Source: Candidatus Bathyarchaeota archaeon
GTDB lineage: Archaea; Thermoproteota; Bathyarchaeia; Bathyarchaeales; Bathycorpusculaceae
Assembly (NCBI GenBank): GCA_003164295.1
Contig: PLTA01000056.1
Coordinates: 104,589 to 168,588, forward strand
Direction: 5' to 3'
Length of the DNA stretch: 64,000 nucleotides
A program made the position numbers and the translations under genes. This document shows positions 43,806 through 53,033 of this stretch, in pieces. Every line of letters begins with the position of its first letter. The first letter of the stretch is position 1. The notes beneath the pieces were generated by a model. It worked only from the letters and a program-made list of their open reading frames with translations, had not been told where the DNA came from and ran no database searches.

Positions 43806-44870
43806 TTACAGTTTAGTTTCTAACGAGTAGAATCCACTTGTAAGCTTCTCCGCGCCATCTGCGGTGACAAGAATGGTATCTTCGATTCTAACCCCGCCAA
43901 AACCTGGCAAGTAAATTCCGGGCTCATCGGTTACAACATTGCTAGCGGCTAAGGTATCTTTGCTATCAGGGCTCAAAATTGGCGCTTCATGAATTTCCAA
44001 ACCAACGCCATGACCAAGGTTGTGAACGAAAAACTCGCCAAAACCCGCTTCCTCAATCACCCCTCTAGCTATCCCATCTACATCTCTTCCTAGAATGCTA
44101 GGTTTGATGCTTCGGAACGCTTTTTGCTGAGCCAGCTTCACTGTTTCATAAATTTTAATTTGTTTTTCAGAAGCTTTCCCAGCTATGAAGGTTCGGGTCA
44201 CATCTGAGCGGTAAAACTTGTAGGTGGCGCCTAAATCAACCACCACCAAATCCCCCTCTTGAATCGTTCGGTCCGAACAAGAACCATGAGGATAAGCTGA
44301 ACTAGCGCCTGAAGCAATTATGGTGTCAAAGCTTGTGCCGTCTGAGCCCCTTTTTCGCATCGCATATTCTACTTCTGCCGCTACTTCTTTTTCTTTTACG
44401 CCAGGACGGATGAATTGACTAGCCGTTTGCACGCCTATATTCGCTAAATTGCAAGCTTCGCGAATTAACTGGATTTCTTGTTGATCTTTAACAATTCTTA
44501 ATTCTCGAATAAAGTTACTGGCAGGCTCCAGCTTCTCTTCTCCTCCGACTGCTTTGGCAAGGGCACGCCACGATTCAATTGATAAGCTATCCACGGCAAG
44601 CTTGTTTGAGGCTGTTTTGGCTGCGATTTTTTGCATAAGGTTTTCGCCACGTTTTAGAAGCTCCACGGATAAGTCATCGGTTTCTGCTTTGGCTTGTTCA
44701 TAGTTAACTGCTGAAACGTATAGGGTGCTTTCGCCTTGTTTTGGAATAAGAAGTGCTGTTCCTCCTGGAAAGCCCGTAAAGTACGTTAAGTTTACGTTAT
44801 TGAAAATTAGGAAAAAATCTACTTTGTCATTTTTAAGCATTGTTTGCTGGAGAGCGTTTGTTTTGGTCAT
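43806..44870 (-). CDS. pepQ: M24 family Xaa-Pro aminopeptidase
   Basis: 354 residues. A creatinase-like N-terminal domain (to about 120) precedes the pita-bread catalytic domain with metal ligands VVDLGAT.....SDVTRTF, HNLGHGVGLEIHE, DEPGIY and GVRIEDTI. It cleaves N-terminal X-Pro peptide bonds, and dimetal Mn or Co is usual. Its length fits Xaa-Pro dipeptidase/aminopeptidase. The gene is first in a three-gene block with the isochorismatase and flavodoxin. Confidence 0.88.
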   Translation of the reverse strand: MTKTNALQQTMLKNDKVDFFLIFNNVNLTYFTGFPGGTALLIPKQGESTLYVSAVNYEQAKAETDDLSVELLKRGENLMQKIAAKTASNKLAVDSLSIESWRALAKAVGGEEKLEPASNFIRELRIVKDQQEIQLIREACNLANIGVQTASQFIRPGVKEKEVAAEVEYAMRKRGSDGTSFDTIIASGASSAYPHGSCSDRTIQEGDLVVVDLGATYKFYRSDVTRTFIAGKASEKQIKIYETVKLAQQKAFRSIKPSILGRDVDGIARGVIEEAGFGEFFVHNLGHGVGLEIHEAPILSPDSKDTLAASNVVTDEPGIYLPGFGGVRIEDTILVTADGAEKLTSGFYSLETKL

Positions 44871-44994
44871 TGTTTTTCGCCTGTTAGAAAGAGAAAATGT
44901 TTGGTCGGTTTAAGTTTTCGCTTCTTTCCTTTGCGTTATGTAAAGAAAAACATGTCGATTTTAACCGAGAAATTTTAAATGAACAAGCCATTAA

Positions 44995-45006
44995 CTTAAT
45001 ATACTT
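44995..45006 (+). promoter_or_regulatory. TATA-like box of the AOR operon
   Basis: CTTAATATACTT lies 43-54 bases before ATG 45049, and GAGGGT follows in the leader. Confidence 0.45.
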
Positions 45007-45048
45007 TTCAGTTGACTTCCGTAACTGAACAATTGAGGGTAAAAAAGC

Positions 45049-46962
45049 ATGTTTGCTTATGCAGGAAAAATTTTACATGTTAACCTCACTACGGGAGAAA
45101 CAAAAACCGAGCCATTATCAGAACAAATGGCTAAAGACTACATCGGTGGAATAGGCTTAGGAATCCGTTTACTGTTTGATAATTCAAAACCAGGAACCGA
45201 CGCCTATGACCCAGATAACCCAATAATCTATTTAACTGGTCCACTCAGTGGCACCATGGGACCAACGGGCGGCAACAGCTACGCGGTCGTATCCAAATCG
45301 CCTGCCACTGGCGGTATCGGTAATGCCGAAGCCCACGGCTTTTTCGGTCCAGACCTGAAACGTGCAGGCTACGACGCTGTTATAATCACAGGTAAAGCTC
45401 CCAAACTATCATACCTTTGGCTTGACGATGACAAAGTTGAAATCCGCGATGCGGCATACCTCAAAAACGCAACTGTAAAAGAAACTGATGACAAAATCCG
45501 AGATGAACTCGGAGACTTTTACATCCGTGTTTCAGCCATCGGCGAAGCAGGCGAGAAACTTTGCAGGTTTGCAGCCATCATAAATGACGAATTCCGCGCC
45601 ATCGGAAGAAGCGGCATGGGCGGAGTCATGGGCAGCAAGAACCTCAAAGCAGTTGCTGTCCGTGGAACACATGACGTTAACGTCGCAAACCTTCCCGGCT
45701 TTATGGAATTTGTTAAATTAATTCATGAACGAATGAAAGGTCCATCAACCAAAAAATACAAAACCTTAGGCACACCTGAAAACGTCTTGGTCCTCAACTC
45801 GCTGTCAGCTTTGGCAACAAGAAACTGGACAAACGCAACTTTTGAAGGCGCAGACAAAGTCAGCGGCGAATACTTTAATGAACATTATGTTAAGAAAGTT
45901 GTCGGCTGCGCAACTTGCGGTATGCGTTGCGACCATATTGGTGTCGTTCCAGAAGGTCCATACAAAGGTTCAACCTCAAGGCTTGAATTCGAGTGCCTCT
46001 GGAGCATGGGCCCACTCTGCGGCGTTGACAGACTTGACGCAATAATCGAAGCCATGCGAATAGTTAACGAATACGGTATGGACGGCATATCCATCGGTGT
46101 CGTTGTTGCTTTTGCCATGGATCTTTATGAACACGGCATAATTACAAAGGAACAAACTGATGGAATAGATCTCAAATTCGGAAATGCAGAAGCACTAATA
46201 GCTATAATTCACAAAATCGGCAAACGCGAAGGCTGGCTTGGAAACATTCTTGCTGAAGGCGTAGCAAAAGCCGCCGAATTAATCGGCGGAGACGCATACA
46301 AATACGCTTGCCACATTAAAGGCTTGGAACTTCCAGGCTACGACTTACGCACATTAAAGACTGCAGCTCTTGGCTTTAGCGTCTCATTCAGAGGTGCATG
46401 CCACTTACGTAACGGTGCTTATTCACCTGACGTAAAAGGCAAAGTTAATCGCTTCAAAATTGAGAAAGGCAGAGGCAAAATGATCACTGAAGAAAGCTAC
46501 ATGTACAACATCATTGACTCGCTCATAGTCTGTAAATTCAGCCGAGGCACCTATTATGATGGCTGGAAAGATTTGACCAATTATTACACCTTAGCTACCG
46601 GTATCCCAATAACTCCTGAAGAAATGGTTAAAGACGGCGACAGAATCGAAAACTTAGCAAGACTTTTCAACATTAGAGAAGGCAAAGGCACACGCAAATA
46701 CGACGATGTACCGTACAAGATAAAGAATTTTCCAGTTCCCGATGAAGGACCAGCAAAAGGTGCCTGCGTCAACGACGAAGAAATGGCTGTAGGCTTAGAT
46801 GACTATTACGCTTCACGTGGATGGACAGCGGACGGTATCCCGACGGTAGAGCGGCTTAACTCGTTAGGTTTAGGCGACTTAGCATACATAGCCGAAGACG
46901 CAATGAAAGCGGCTCAAGCGGCAAAACCTCAAGCAGCAGCCGTAACTTTAGGAGGAAAATAG
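45049..46962 (+). CDS. aor: Tungsten aldehyde:ferredoxin oxidoreductase family
   Basis: 637 residues, full AOR length. The N-terminal GKILHVNLTTGETKTEPLSE and GPLSGTMGPTGGNSYAVVSK are AOR domain 1, which binds the tungstopterin. CATCGMRCDHIG supplies three Cys of the 4Fe-4S cluster, and the later DSLIVCKFSRG the fourth. It oxidises aldehydes to acids with ferredoxin, and may run in reverse. The start ATG has GAGGGT upstream. It precedes a dedicated ferredoxin gene by one base, with GGAGG between the coding ends. Confidence 0.92.
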   Translation: MFAYAGKILHVNLTTGETKTEPLSEQMAKDYIGGIGLGIRLLFDNSKPGTDAYDPDNPIIYLTGPLSGTMGPTGGNSYAVVSKSPATGGIGNAEAHGFFGPDLKRAGYDAVIITGKAPKLSYLWLDDDKVEIRDAAYLKNATVKETDDKIRDELGDFYIRVSAIGEAGEKLCRFAAIINDEFRAIGRSGMGGVMGSKNLKAVAVRGTHDVNVANLPGFMEFVKLIHERMKGPSTKKYKTLGTPENVLVLNSLSALATRNWTNATFEGADKVSGEYFNEHYVKKVVGCATCGMRCDHIGVVPEGPYKGSTSRLEFECLWSMGPLCGVDRLDAIIEAMRIVNEYGMDGISIGVVVAFAMDLYEHGIITKEQTDGIDLKFGNAEALIAIIHKIGKREGWLGNILAEGVAKAAELIGGDAYKYACHIKGLELPGYDLRTLKTAALGFSVSFRGACHLRNGAYSPDVKGKVNRFKIEKGRGKMITEESYMYNIIDSLIVCKFSRGTYYDGWKDLTNYYTLATGIPITPEEMVKDGDRIENLARLFNIREGKGTRKYDDVPYKIKNFPVPDEGPAKGACVNDEEMAVGLDDYYASRGWTADGIPTVERLNSLGLGDLAYIAEDAMKAAQAAKPQAAAVTLGGK

Positions 46963-46963
46963 T

Positions 46964-47476
46964 ATGGTGCGACCACAAGACCGAAAATTCGTAACAGCAG
47001 ACCCCGACAAATGCATCGGTTGCTGTGTCTGCGAATACGCTTGCAGTATGGTTAATGAAAAAACTTTCAATCCCACTAAATCACGAATCCGCGCTATGCG
47101 TATGGGTCCGCTAGTAAACCTGGCAATTACCTGTCGACACTGCGAAGAACCCGCATGCGTGGCAGCATGCCCAAGAGACGCACTTACGCAAGAAGAAAAC
47201 AGCGGCATAATCCGTGTTGACGAAAACGCTTGCAACGGTTGCGGATGGTGCATCAGCGCATGCCAATTCGGCGCCATGAATATGCATCCAGATAAGAAAA
47301 TTGTATTCACATGCAATAGCTGCACAGACAACGAAACCAAAGAACCGCAATGCGTCAAATGGTGTCCAGAAGAAGCATTAAGCTACGTTAGCGCGGAAAC
47401 GTTGTCGCAAAAGTACAGGCAGAAAGCCGTTAAGAACTTATTCCAAACAGCAGACGCCGAATCCAAATCAAAATAA
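46964..47476 (+). CDS. Four-cluster ferredoxin partner of AOR
   Basis: 170 residues with four Cys groups: CIGCCVCEYAC, CRHCEEPACVAACP, CNGCGWCISAC and CNSCTDNETKEPQC..WC. This is the HycB/CooF-like electron-transfer type that commonly accompanies AOR. It would take electrons from AOR and hand them to ferredoxin or a hydrogenase. Residues about 13-140 strongly resemble the cassette inside IorA (10010-12202), including spacing and the KSRIR..R.G linker. Confidence 0.92.
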   Translation: MVRPQDRKFVTADPDKCIGCCVCEYACSMVNEKTFNPTKSRIRAMRMGPLVNLAITCRHCEEPACVAACPRDALTQEENSGIIRVDENACNGCGWCISACQFGAMNMHPDKKIVFTCNSCTDNETKEPQCVKWCPEEALSYVSAETLSQKYRQKAVKNLFQTADAESKSK

Positions 47477-47609
47477 ATCAGCAGCACAAAACACTCCAGC
47501 GCTTTTTTATAGCGCGCTATTTGGTTTTATTTAGCTTCAAAGATTTAAAACTCTTTACTGTTTAACAATTCATGTATATGTATATATGTTAATTATAAAG
47601 GGCGAATAA

Positions 47610-47856
47610 GTGGGTTCGAGTAATTTCCATTTCCGACGAAGTGTATTTTGAGCTTTCCCAAATAAAGAACGGGAAGTCTTTCACACAAGTAATTAAAAAT
47701 CTCTTGGAACAATGCGAAAATAAAGGCGATCCAAAAAAGAGTCTTGACTTCCTAAACACCCATGGCCCATTAAGCGAAGAAAGCGCAAGTAGAATAACAG
47801 TCGAAATGGAGGAAGGCCGAAAGCGCTCTTATCCTCGAAAAAGCTCGTTTGAGTGA
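47610..47856 (+). pseudogene. vapB: VapB-type (DUF217) antitoxin, frame break at the start
   Basis: The frame ending at 47856 encodes VRVISISDEVYFELSQIKNG then KSFTQVIKNLLE, the DUF217/VapB pattern, but no start codon lies at its beginning. GTG at 47610 would start it (V-R-V-I-S-I-S) if one G is removed from the G-run 47612-47614. Otherwise translation starts at GTG 47641 and loses the first strand. AAAGGGCG lies upstream as a possible Shine-Dalgarno. The C-terminus is the toxin-binding part. It is four bases from vapC. Confidence 0.65.
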
Positions 47857-47860
47857 TATA

Positions 47861-48283
47861 ATGGTTGTATTTGACACATCGATACTTGTTGACGCCTCGC
47901 GAAGAAATACAGAAGCTTTAAAATTAATTGTTTCATATTCTGAAAAGGAACGTATCGCAATCACAATTATCAGTAAGTATGAAATCTTGCGGGGAGCATA
48001 TGAAAGGGATTCAAGTTTTGTAGCTGAGTTGCTTAAACAGTTTGTTATTTACGAATTTGGTGACAGTGCAACGGCAGAAGTAGTAAAAGCCTATAAAACA
48101 TTATCAGAAAAAGGCAAGAAGATTATTGAATTGGATGTATTAATTGCTGGCCTAGTAGCGGCAAATAATGAAACACTGGTAACTAGAGACAGGGATTTTT
48201 TAAACTTTGAAAGCACTAAAATAAATTGTCCTTGGTTAGTTTTTCCTGATATCCTTAGGTTGTTTTGGCAATGGTGCCTTTAG
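47861..48283 (+). CDS. vapC: VapC-type PIN-domain toxin
   Basis: 140 residues from ATG 47861 (GTG 47849 is an alternative). Acidic PIN residues: FDTSILVDAS near the N-terminus, SKYEILRGAYE in the middle, DVLIAGLVAAN and VTRDRDFLNF near the end. PIN toxins are Mg-dependent RNases that cut tRNA or rRNA. The partner antitoxin gene is upstream. The 3' end overlaps the convergent rqcH gene by 29 bases. Confidence 0.88.
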   Translation: MVVFDTSILVDASRRNTEALKLIVSYSEKERIAITIISKYEILRGAYERDSSFVAELLKQFVIYEFGDSATAEVVKAYKTLSEKGKKIIELDVLIAGLVAANNETLVTRDRDFLNFESTKINCPWLVFPDILRLFWQWCL

Positions 48284-50309
48284 TGTAGGGTACAAATTCT
48301 CTGATTTGTTCAATTGAAGTTTTTCCTGCTTTTTCCCGCTGTTCTTTTGGTAGTTTAAGCATTAGTGACTTGAGAATTTGCTTCAATAGATCTTTTCCTT
48401 GAGTATCCCCCGGTAAGAGAACAATGTATGATTTGGTTTTTGCTTTAACTGCATCGACTGGTCCGCCAACGTAACTTGTATCTTCATTAACAATTATCCC
48501 GACCGCAGTTTTAAGAGGAACATTTCTTGTCCAATTCCGTTTCCCAACCACTGCAAACGCTCCATGAGGAACAGATTCCCCTGAAGGTCCACTCTTACTT
48601 AACTGGTCAACTTTAACCCAGTAAACGTCAGCTGAACCCGCATTTTCACGCCAGGCGCGAGAAAAAGTCGCCGCGAACTCGCCCGCTTCATGAAGCGTTT
48701 GTTCACTTATCGTTTTGCCCTCTGCCTTAACAACGACAAACGGTGCACCTGCGATTTCAGCATGGAAAACCACATCCTCTTGCACTGCGTACTTCTTAAC
48801 GAGCACTTCGTTGCTTACAGTGTCTTTGCCGGCAACCACCAAGAACCCGTCAGAAGAAGTAAACCAATGGAACTTTTCAAACCACTCCTTATTCTCTAAT
48901 TCCACTTTACGTTTAGAGAGAGCCTCAATAATTTCCGCTGGCTTAAGACTCTTCAACGCTTCAGCATCGCTTAGCTCTTTATCGATTTTGGCAAGTTTTT
49001 TCTTCGAATCATCCAATGCGGTTAATGCGCCGTCAGATTTTTGTTTGGCCTTTTTGCCCTTATCATAATACTCTCCGGCATTTTCGAAAATAGAGTTTCT
49101 TATACTGAAGCTAAAATGAACGTTATCAATGCCAAGGTTCAATGCAAGGTTTTTGCCATCAAATGATTCAATATATGCTTCAGGTATTTTGCCTGTTTTT
49201 TTGGCAGCCAACGCCTCAGCAACTATTATGTTCCATTCCTTGCCTTGTTGATTGGCTTTCAGGAGTTGGTCCTGAAATGTTTGAAGTTCACTGTAATGAG
49301 CGTAAATAGTGTCGCCGATTAGTTTGTCCCGTTCTGCTTTAGCTACGTCTTCATTGATGGATTTTTCTTGATCAGCAACGATGCGTCTTAATCGTTCGGC
49401 TTCTTTTTTTAACTTATCAACTTCCACACTGTTAATAGCCCTTTCAGCAACTGTAACTCTTAGGTAAAACTCGTCTAAAGCCCGATTGAAAGAGTCGTAA
49501 ACTTGTGTTTTGCAGTTTTCATAACGTTTCAGCTTAAGCGGCACAACATCCAAAAAATCTTCGTCCTCACCCAGAACAATGCATGGTTCCAAATGCATGC
49601 TAGAAATAGCTGAAAGTAACTCTTGAAGCACCCCAAAGATCTCTTCAACTTCACCTTTTGTGATCGTGTTGCAGTGTTTGGTTTTTTCCACACCCACTCT
49701 AAGCAGTATTTCTTCAGCGTAGACGCCACCAACCCCCAAGAAACGCGCAATTGACCTAACAACTTCCGTTTCGCCTGCGTTTTTAAGAGCTTCCTCCAAC
49801 TCACCTTCAGTTACTTTGAAAGGGTTTTTGCTGCTTGAAGGGGGAAGCTGAAGAACGATGTTGTGAAGAATGTCCCGGTCACGCATTTTTTTGAAAGCTA
49901 AAGCATTTATGATCACATTTTGCTCATTTGTTAATATGATGTTGCCTTCACCGAAAAGCTCAACAACCAACTTCAGCAAGCCTGTTTTTGTTCGGAAGCT
50001 AATTGTTACAATTCTCTCAAACTCATATTGATCAACACTTGCCACCCAAGCTCCACGGAGATATTTCCTAAGCGACATGCAAAATGCTGGTGGCTCAGCA
50101 GGATTTTCTTCAGCGTAACTAGTAGCATGTAATCTTCTGCCTGCTTCCACCACGATTCTGATCGGCGGCATGTCTGTTTTGTGGAGTTTGAAAATTACGG
50201 TTTTTTCGTCAAGTTGATAGATGTTGTTCACTCGAGAGTCGACGATTAATCCTTTTAATTCTTGAATTGCGGCTGCAATGTCAAAGCTTGAAAAATCTTT
50301 TTTCCTCAA
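48255..50309 (-). CDS. rqcH: RqcH/NEMF (NFACT) ribosome quality-control protein
   Basis: 684 residues. The NFACT-N domain (FDIAAAIQELKGLIVDSRVN) is followed by helix-hairpin-helix and a long coiled coil (about 290-450), then the NFACT-R domain with KEWFEKFHWFTSSDGFLVVA and the strand HAEIAGAPFVVVKAEG. It binds obstructed large ribosomal subunits and recruits Ala-tRNA for C-terminal tailing in bacteria; the archaeal homologue is believed similar. The start ATG is at 50309. Confidence 0.9.
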   Translation of the reverse strand: MRKKDFSSFDIAAAIQELKGLIVDSRVNNIYQLDEKTVIFKLHKTDMPPIRIVVEAGRRLHATSYAEENPAEPPAFCMSLRKYLRGAWVASVDQYEFERIVTISFRTKTGLLKLVVELFGEGNIILTNEQNVIINALAFKKMRDRDILHNIVLQLPPSSSKNPFKVTEGELEEALKNAGETEVVRSIARFLGVGGVYAEEILLRVGVEKTKHCNTITKGEVEEIFGVLQELLSAISSMHLEPCIVLGEDEDFLDVVPLKLKRYENCKTQVYDSFNRALDEFYLRVTVAERAINSVEVDKLKKEAERLRRIVADQEKSINEDVAKAERDKLIGDTIYAHYSELQTFQDQLLKANQQGKEWNIIVAEALAAKKTGKIPEAYIESFDGKNLALNLGIDNVHFSFSIRNSIFENAGEYYDKGKKAKQKSDGALTALDDSKKKLAKIDKELSDAEALKSLKPAEIIEALSKRKVELENKEWFEKFHWFTSSDGFLVVAGKDTVSNEVLVKKYAVQEDVVFHAEIAGAPFVVVKAEGKTISEQTLHEAGEFAATFSRAWRENAGSADVYWVKVDQLSKSGPSGESVPHGAFAVVGKRNWTRNVPLKTAVGIIVNEDTSYVGGPVDAVKAKTKSYIVLLPGDTQGKDLLKQILKSLMLKLPKEQREKAGKTSIEQIREFVPYTKGTIAKTT

Positions 50310-50486
50310 TATTTACACCATTATCTTGGAATCTATTAATGGTCATTGACTACAAAATAACTCTTTCACCCAAAAGCATGAAAATTCAGAGTTCGGAGGC
50401 TTTTTGTTAGCAGAAACGATTAATATCTAGGCATCTTTTTTAAGTAAGAACAAAAATATACTCACCCTAAGGATTAGAGATTCGAC

Positions 50487-50780
50487 ATGACCCCTATAAC
50501 TCAACTTTACTGGATAAGAGTCGTTTTAGGCGTAGTTTCAGGTGTTGTAAGTGCAGTTATAGCTTTTCTGCTCAATAATGAAAGTAATATTACCACACTT
50601 GTTAACGGGTTTACAATTGCACTAATAATCTATTTAATAGCATATTATATTTTGAAAGCACAATTCAAAGATAAGATAGAGAAACAATCAAAAATCTTGA
50701 GTACCGCAATAGTGATGTACTTTTTCTCTTGGCTGGCATTCTTCGTTCTATTCTATACTGTGATAATAGCAGTAACCTAA
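50487..50780 (+). CDS. Three-TM membrane protein
   Basis: 97 residues with three hydrophobic segments (about 8-28, 37-55 and 74-95) and a basic cytoplasmic loop (KDKIEKQSK). Its N-terminus, TQLYWIRVVLGVVSGVVSAV, is Gly-rich. It may be a small archaeal transport- or insertion-type protein. Not recognised. It diverges from rqcH. Confidence 0.6.
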   Translation: MTPITQLYWIRVVLGVVSGVVSAVIAFLLNNESNITTLVNGFTIALIIYLIAYYILKAQFKDKIEKQSKILSTAIVMYFFSWLAFFVLFYTVIIAVT

Positions 50781-50800
50781 AAAATTAATAAAAAATTATT

Positions 50801-51256
50801 TTATTCATTTTCACTTTTCTGGAAAAAATTGGCAATTGTAGCTTGGCTCTTGTCGCTTCTTACAGTTTCTATTTTTTCCTCCGCTTCGGCTGCTTTGTCA
50901 CTTTGTGGAGCTGCAATTTCCATTCGTGTTAAAATTCGCATGCAATCTGCCCAAGCAGAAAAGTATCCGCGGTCAAAATCTCCATGCAGACCATTTCTCA
51001 TGTGATCAAGAAACTCTTTTCTGTAAGCGTGCAAGTTTACTTTGTCACTTAAGTCAAGTTTTGTAAAGAATGCATAATCATCGTTTGTATTTTTGCGTGT
51101 AAGATACATTCCGTATAATGCTCTGAAGTATCCTCTGTTCCAGTCGGTTTTCTGCATTTTCTGTTTAACTCTTTCTAACTCTCGTTCAGCTTCTGCGAAT
51201 TGTCTGCTAACTATGAGTTGAAAGTATCTTGCAACGAGGGCTTGTGGTATTGGCAT
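50801..51256 (-). CDS. Helical protein with C-terminal PIP box, next to radA
   Basis: 151 residues, mostly helical with a charged middle. The last residues contain QATIANFF, a canonical PCNA-interacting motif (Q-x-x-I-x-x-F-F), in a flexible tail after a Lys-rich helix. It lies two bases after the radA stop on the same strand, so it is probably co-transcribed and co-translated. A role at replication forks or recombination as a PCNA partner is a strong inference. The fold was not recognised. Archaeal-wide distribution is not known to me. Confidence 0.75.
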   Translation of the reverse strand: MPIPQALVARYFQLIVSRQFAEAERELERVKQKMQKTDWNRGYFRALYGMYLTRKNTNDDYAFFTKLDLSDKVNLHAYRKEFLDHMRNGLHGDFDRGYFSAWADCMRILTRMEIAAPQSDKAAEAEEKIETVRSDKSQATIANFFQKSENE

Positions 51257-51258
51257 GT

Positions 51259-52329
51259 TTAACGACGACTTTTGCTTGCTTTCTCAGCTTTCTCTTCTTC
51301 TGAGACATCTTCTATTCCGTTTTCTGTTACTTTAAGTATTTCCTCTCCTTCGGGCAAATATGGACTTGAAACCAGCCTTGCAATTCGTATAGGTCCATGC
51401 GGCGCCTTGCGGAGGTAGATTCTGGTGTGACTTGTGTGGCCTACGATGTTTCCGCCGATTGGGTGAATTGCATCTCCGAAGAACTGGTCAGGTTTAGCCA
51501 TGACTTGATTAGTTACGACTGCTACAGCGTTAAATGCTCGGGCCAAAGCAATTAATTTGTGCATGTGTTTGTTAAGTTTCTGCTGCCTTGTAGCTAACAT
51601 TTCTCTTCCAAGGTATTCACTTCTGAAATGCGCTGTTAACGAATCAACTATGATTAGTTTGATGTTGTTTTTCTTAATTATTTCGTCTGCGTTTTCAAGC
51701 AAAAACATTTGGTGATCTGAAGTGTAGGCTTCAGCGTAAATGATATTTTTAACCACTGTTTCTGGGTCTAAATCTAAAAACTTTGACATTTGCACTATAC
51801 GTTCAAGCCTGAAAGTATTTTCGGTATCTACATACAAAGCTCCCCCGTTAAGTCCTCCTCTCTCTGGCGGAAGCTGAACATTCACGCATAGTTGATGGCA
51901 CATCTGGCTTTTTCCACTGCCATACTCACCGTAAAACTCTGTTATGGTTTGGGTTTCTAAGCCGCCGTCAACGACTTTGTCTAAGGCTTTGCTGCCTGTA
52001 CTTAATCGCAGGACGTTTTTGCGCATTTTGAAGAGTTCATCTGCACGGATGAAGGAAATACCGATTGCTGAGCGTGCAGCTTCGATGATTTGGAACGCCT
52101 TTTTTTCACTTACCCCGACTGGGTCTAGTTCCCGCGATGTCGCCATGGCTAAAGACTCTACGGTGTGGTAACCAAGTTCTTTAAGTTTCAGCGCTGTGGC
52201 GGGGCCAACTCCAGGAAGGTCTTCGATAAATTGATATTTTTGCTTGTTAAGTTCCATTTCTGATTGTGCGGTTACAGGTTCTTGTTCTTCTTCCTGTTCT
52301 TTTTCGTTTTCAGCATCTTCTTCATTCAT
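51259..52329 (-). CDS. radA: DNA repair and recombination protein RadA
   Basis: 356 residues. The N-terminal helix-hairpin-helix domain (DLPGVGPATALKLKELGYHT) precedes the ATPase core with Walker A GEYGSGKSQMCHQLC, Walker B IKLIIVDSLTAHFR, ATRQQKLNKHMHKL (L2/DNA-binding region) and VVTNQVMAKPDQFFG. It is the archaeal Rad51/RecA recombinase. The first 25 residues are an acidic Glu-rich extension. A strong hairpin lies 42-68 bases upstream (52371-52397). Confidence 0.95.
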   Translation of the reverse strand: MNEEDAENEKEQEEEQEPVTAQSEMELNKQKYQFIEDLPGVGPATALKLKELGYHTVESLAMATSRELDPVGVSEKKAFQIIEAARSAIGISFIRADELFKMRKNVLRLSTGSKALDKVVDGGLETQTITEFYGEYGSGKSQMCHQLCVNVQLPPERGGLNGGALYVDTENTFRLERIVQMSKFLDLDPETVVKNIIYAEAYTSDHQMFLLENADEIIKKNNIKLIIVDSLTAHFRSEYLGREMLATRQQKLNKHMHKLIALARAFNAVAVVTNQVMAKPDQFFGDAIHPIGGNIVGHTSHTRIYLRKAPHGPIRIARLVSSPYLPEGEEILKVTENGIEDVSEEEKAEKASKSRR

Positions 52330-52650
52330 TATTTATACACTTTGATGATGATGTAATGTTTGGGATATTTAAAATAACCGAACAATCGGGTTATTTTCTT
52401 AGTGGAGGGGTGAGTGAAAGTGAACCAAGCGATCGACTTTTTTTAAATTATTATTTAGTATATCTGTTTGGATCGATTAGTTTACCCAAGGGCGACGCTT
52501 AGGAAAGAAAATTAGATGGCAAAACAAAATTTGCCCAGCCGACATATCGAAGCAATCCCTAAAGCTCCGCAACAACTCGCACAGTTCCTACTTTAAGAAA
52601 ATTGTCGTTTAGAATAATACAAATTTTAAAAAATTTAAAAAAAAATGTGG
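52330..52650. other. Intergenic region between radA and the PRC-barrel gene
   Basis: About 320 bases with no gene seen. It includes the hairpin at 52371-52397 and a TTGATGATGATG stretch near 52341. Confidence 0.45.
52371..52397. promoter_or_regulatory. 9-bp hairpin upstream of radA
   Basis: AAAATAACC (52371-52379), nine-base loop, GGTTATTTT (52389-52397). It lies 42 bases upstream of the radA start, where the promoter or leader should be. It may be an operator or an RNA structure. Confidence 0.45.
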
Positions 52651-52932
52651 TTATTCTTTGCATTCTTTGAGATCTTTTAGTTCCTGCAAAGACTTGTTTA
52701 AGATAGCCGTATCCTGATAAGATTTAACGGCGGAAACAGGCAAGCAAACAACGACTTTGCCAAGAAATGGTCTTTTGAACCCCAGCATTTTTGTAGCTTC
52801 ATCAGTCAAACCGATGTAAAAATTCCTAATTTGCCATGTATTCATGTCTAGTTCAGCACTTTCTACTTCGCCAAGCAATATTGAGTCAGAAGTATAGGCT
52901 TTTTTCCAAAATAACCTGCTAATTTCAACCAT
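52651..52932 (-). CDS. PRC-barrel domain protein
   Basis: 93 residues from ATG 52932 (an in-frame codon at 53019 gives an unlikely tail). It has LFWKKAYTSDSILLGEVESA, the PRC-barrel strand set, and LGKVVVCLPVSAVKSYQDTA after a TDEATKMLGF turn. PRC-barrel proteins bind RNA or partner proteins; some archaeal ones act in cell division. It diverges from msrB, sharing a promoter region of about 100 bases. Confidence 0.75.
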   Translation of the reverse strand: MVEISRLFWKKAYTSDSILLGEVESAELDMNTWQIRNFYIGLTDEATKMLGFKRPFLGKVVVCLPVSAVKSYQDTAILNKSLQELKDLKECKE

Positions 52933-53005
52933 AATGAAGAACCTTGCTAGTAAATTTATTAATGCAACTATATTTGCTTGTCGGCAAAGCAGGCCACAGG
53001 AAACA

Positions 53006-53015
53006 TTTTTTATAT
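53006..53015 (+). promoter_or_regulatory. TATA box of msrB
   Basis: TTTTTATATT lies 19-28 bases before ATG 53034, suggesting a leaderless or nearly leaderless transcript starting at 53034 or 53043. Confidence 0.5.
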
Positions 53016-53033
53016 TCAAAAACTTTAGTTATA

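Noticed and set aside
52336-52365. Possible C/D-box RNA near TTGATGATGATG
   Set aside because: No matching D box (CTGA) at the right distance.
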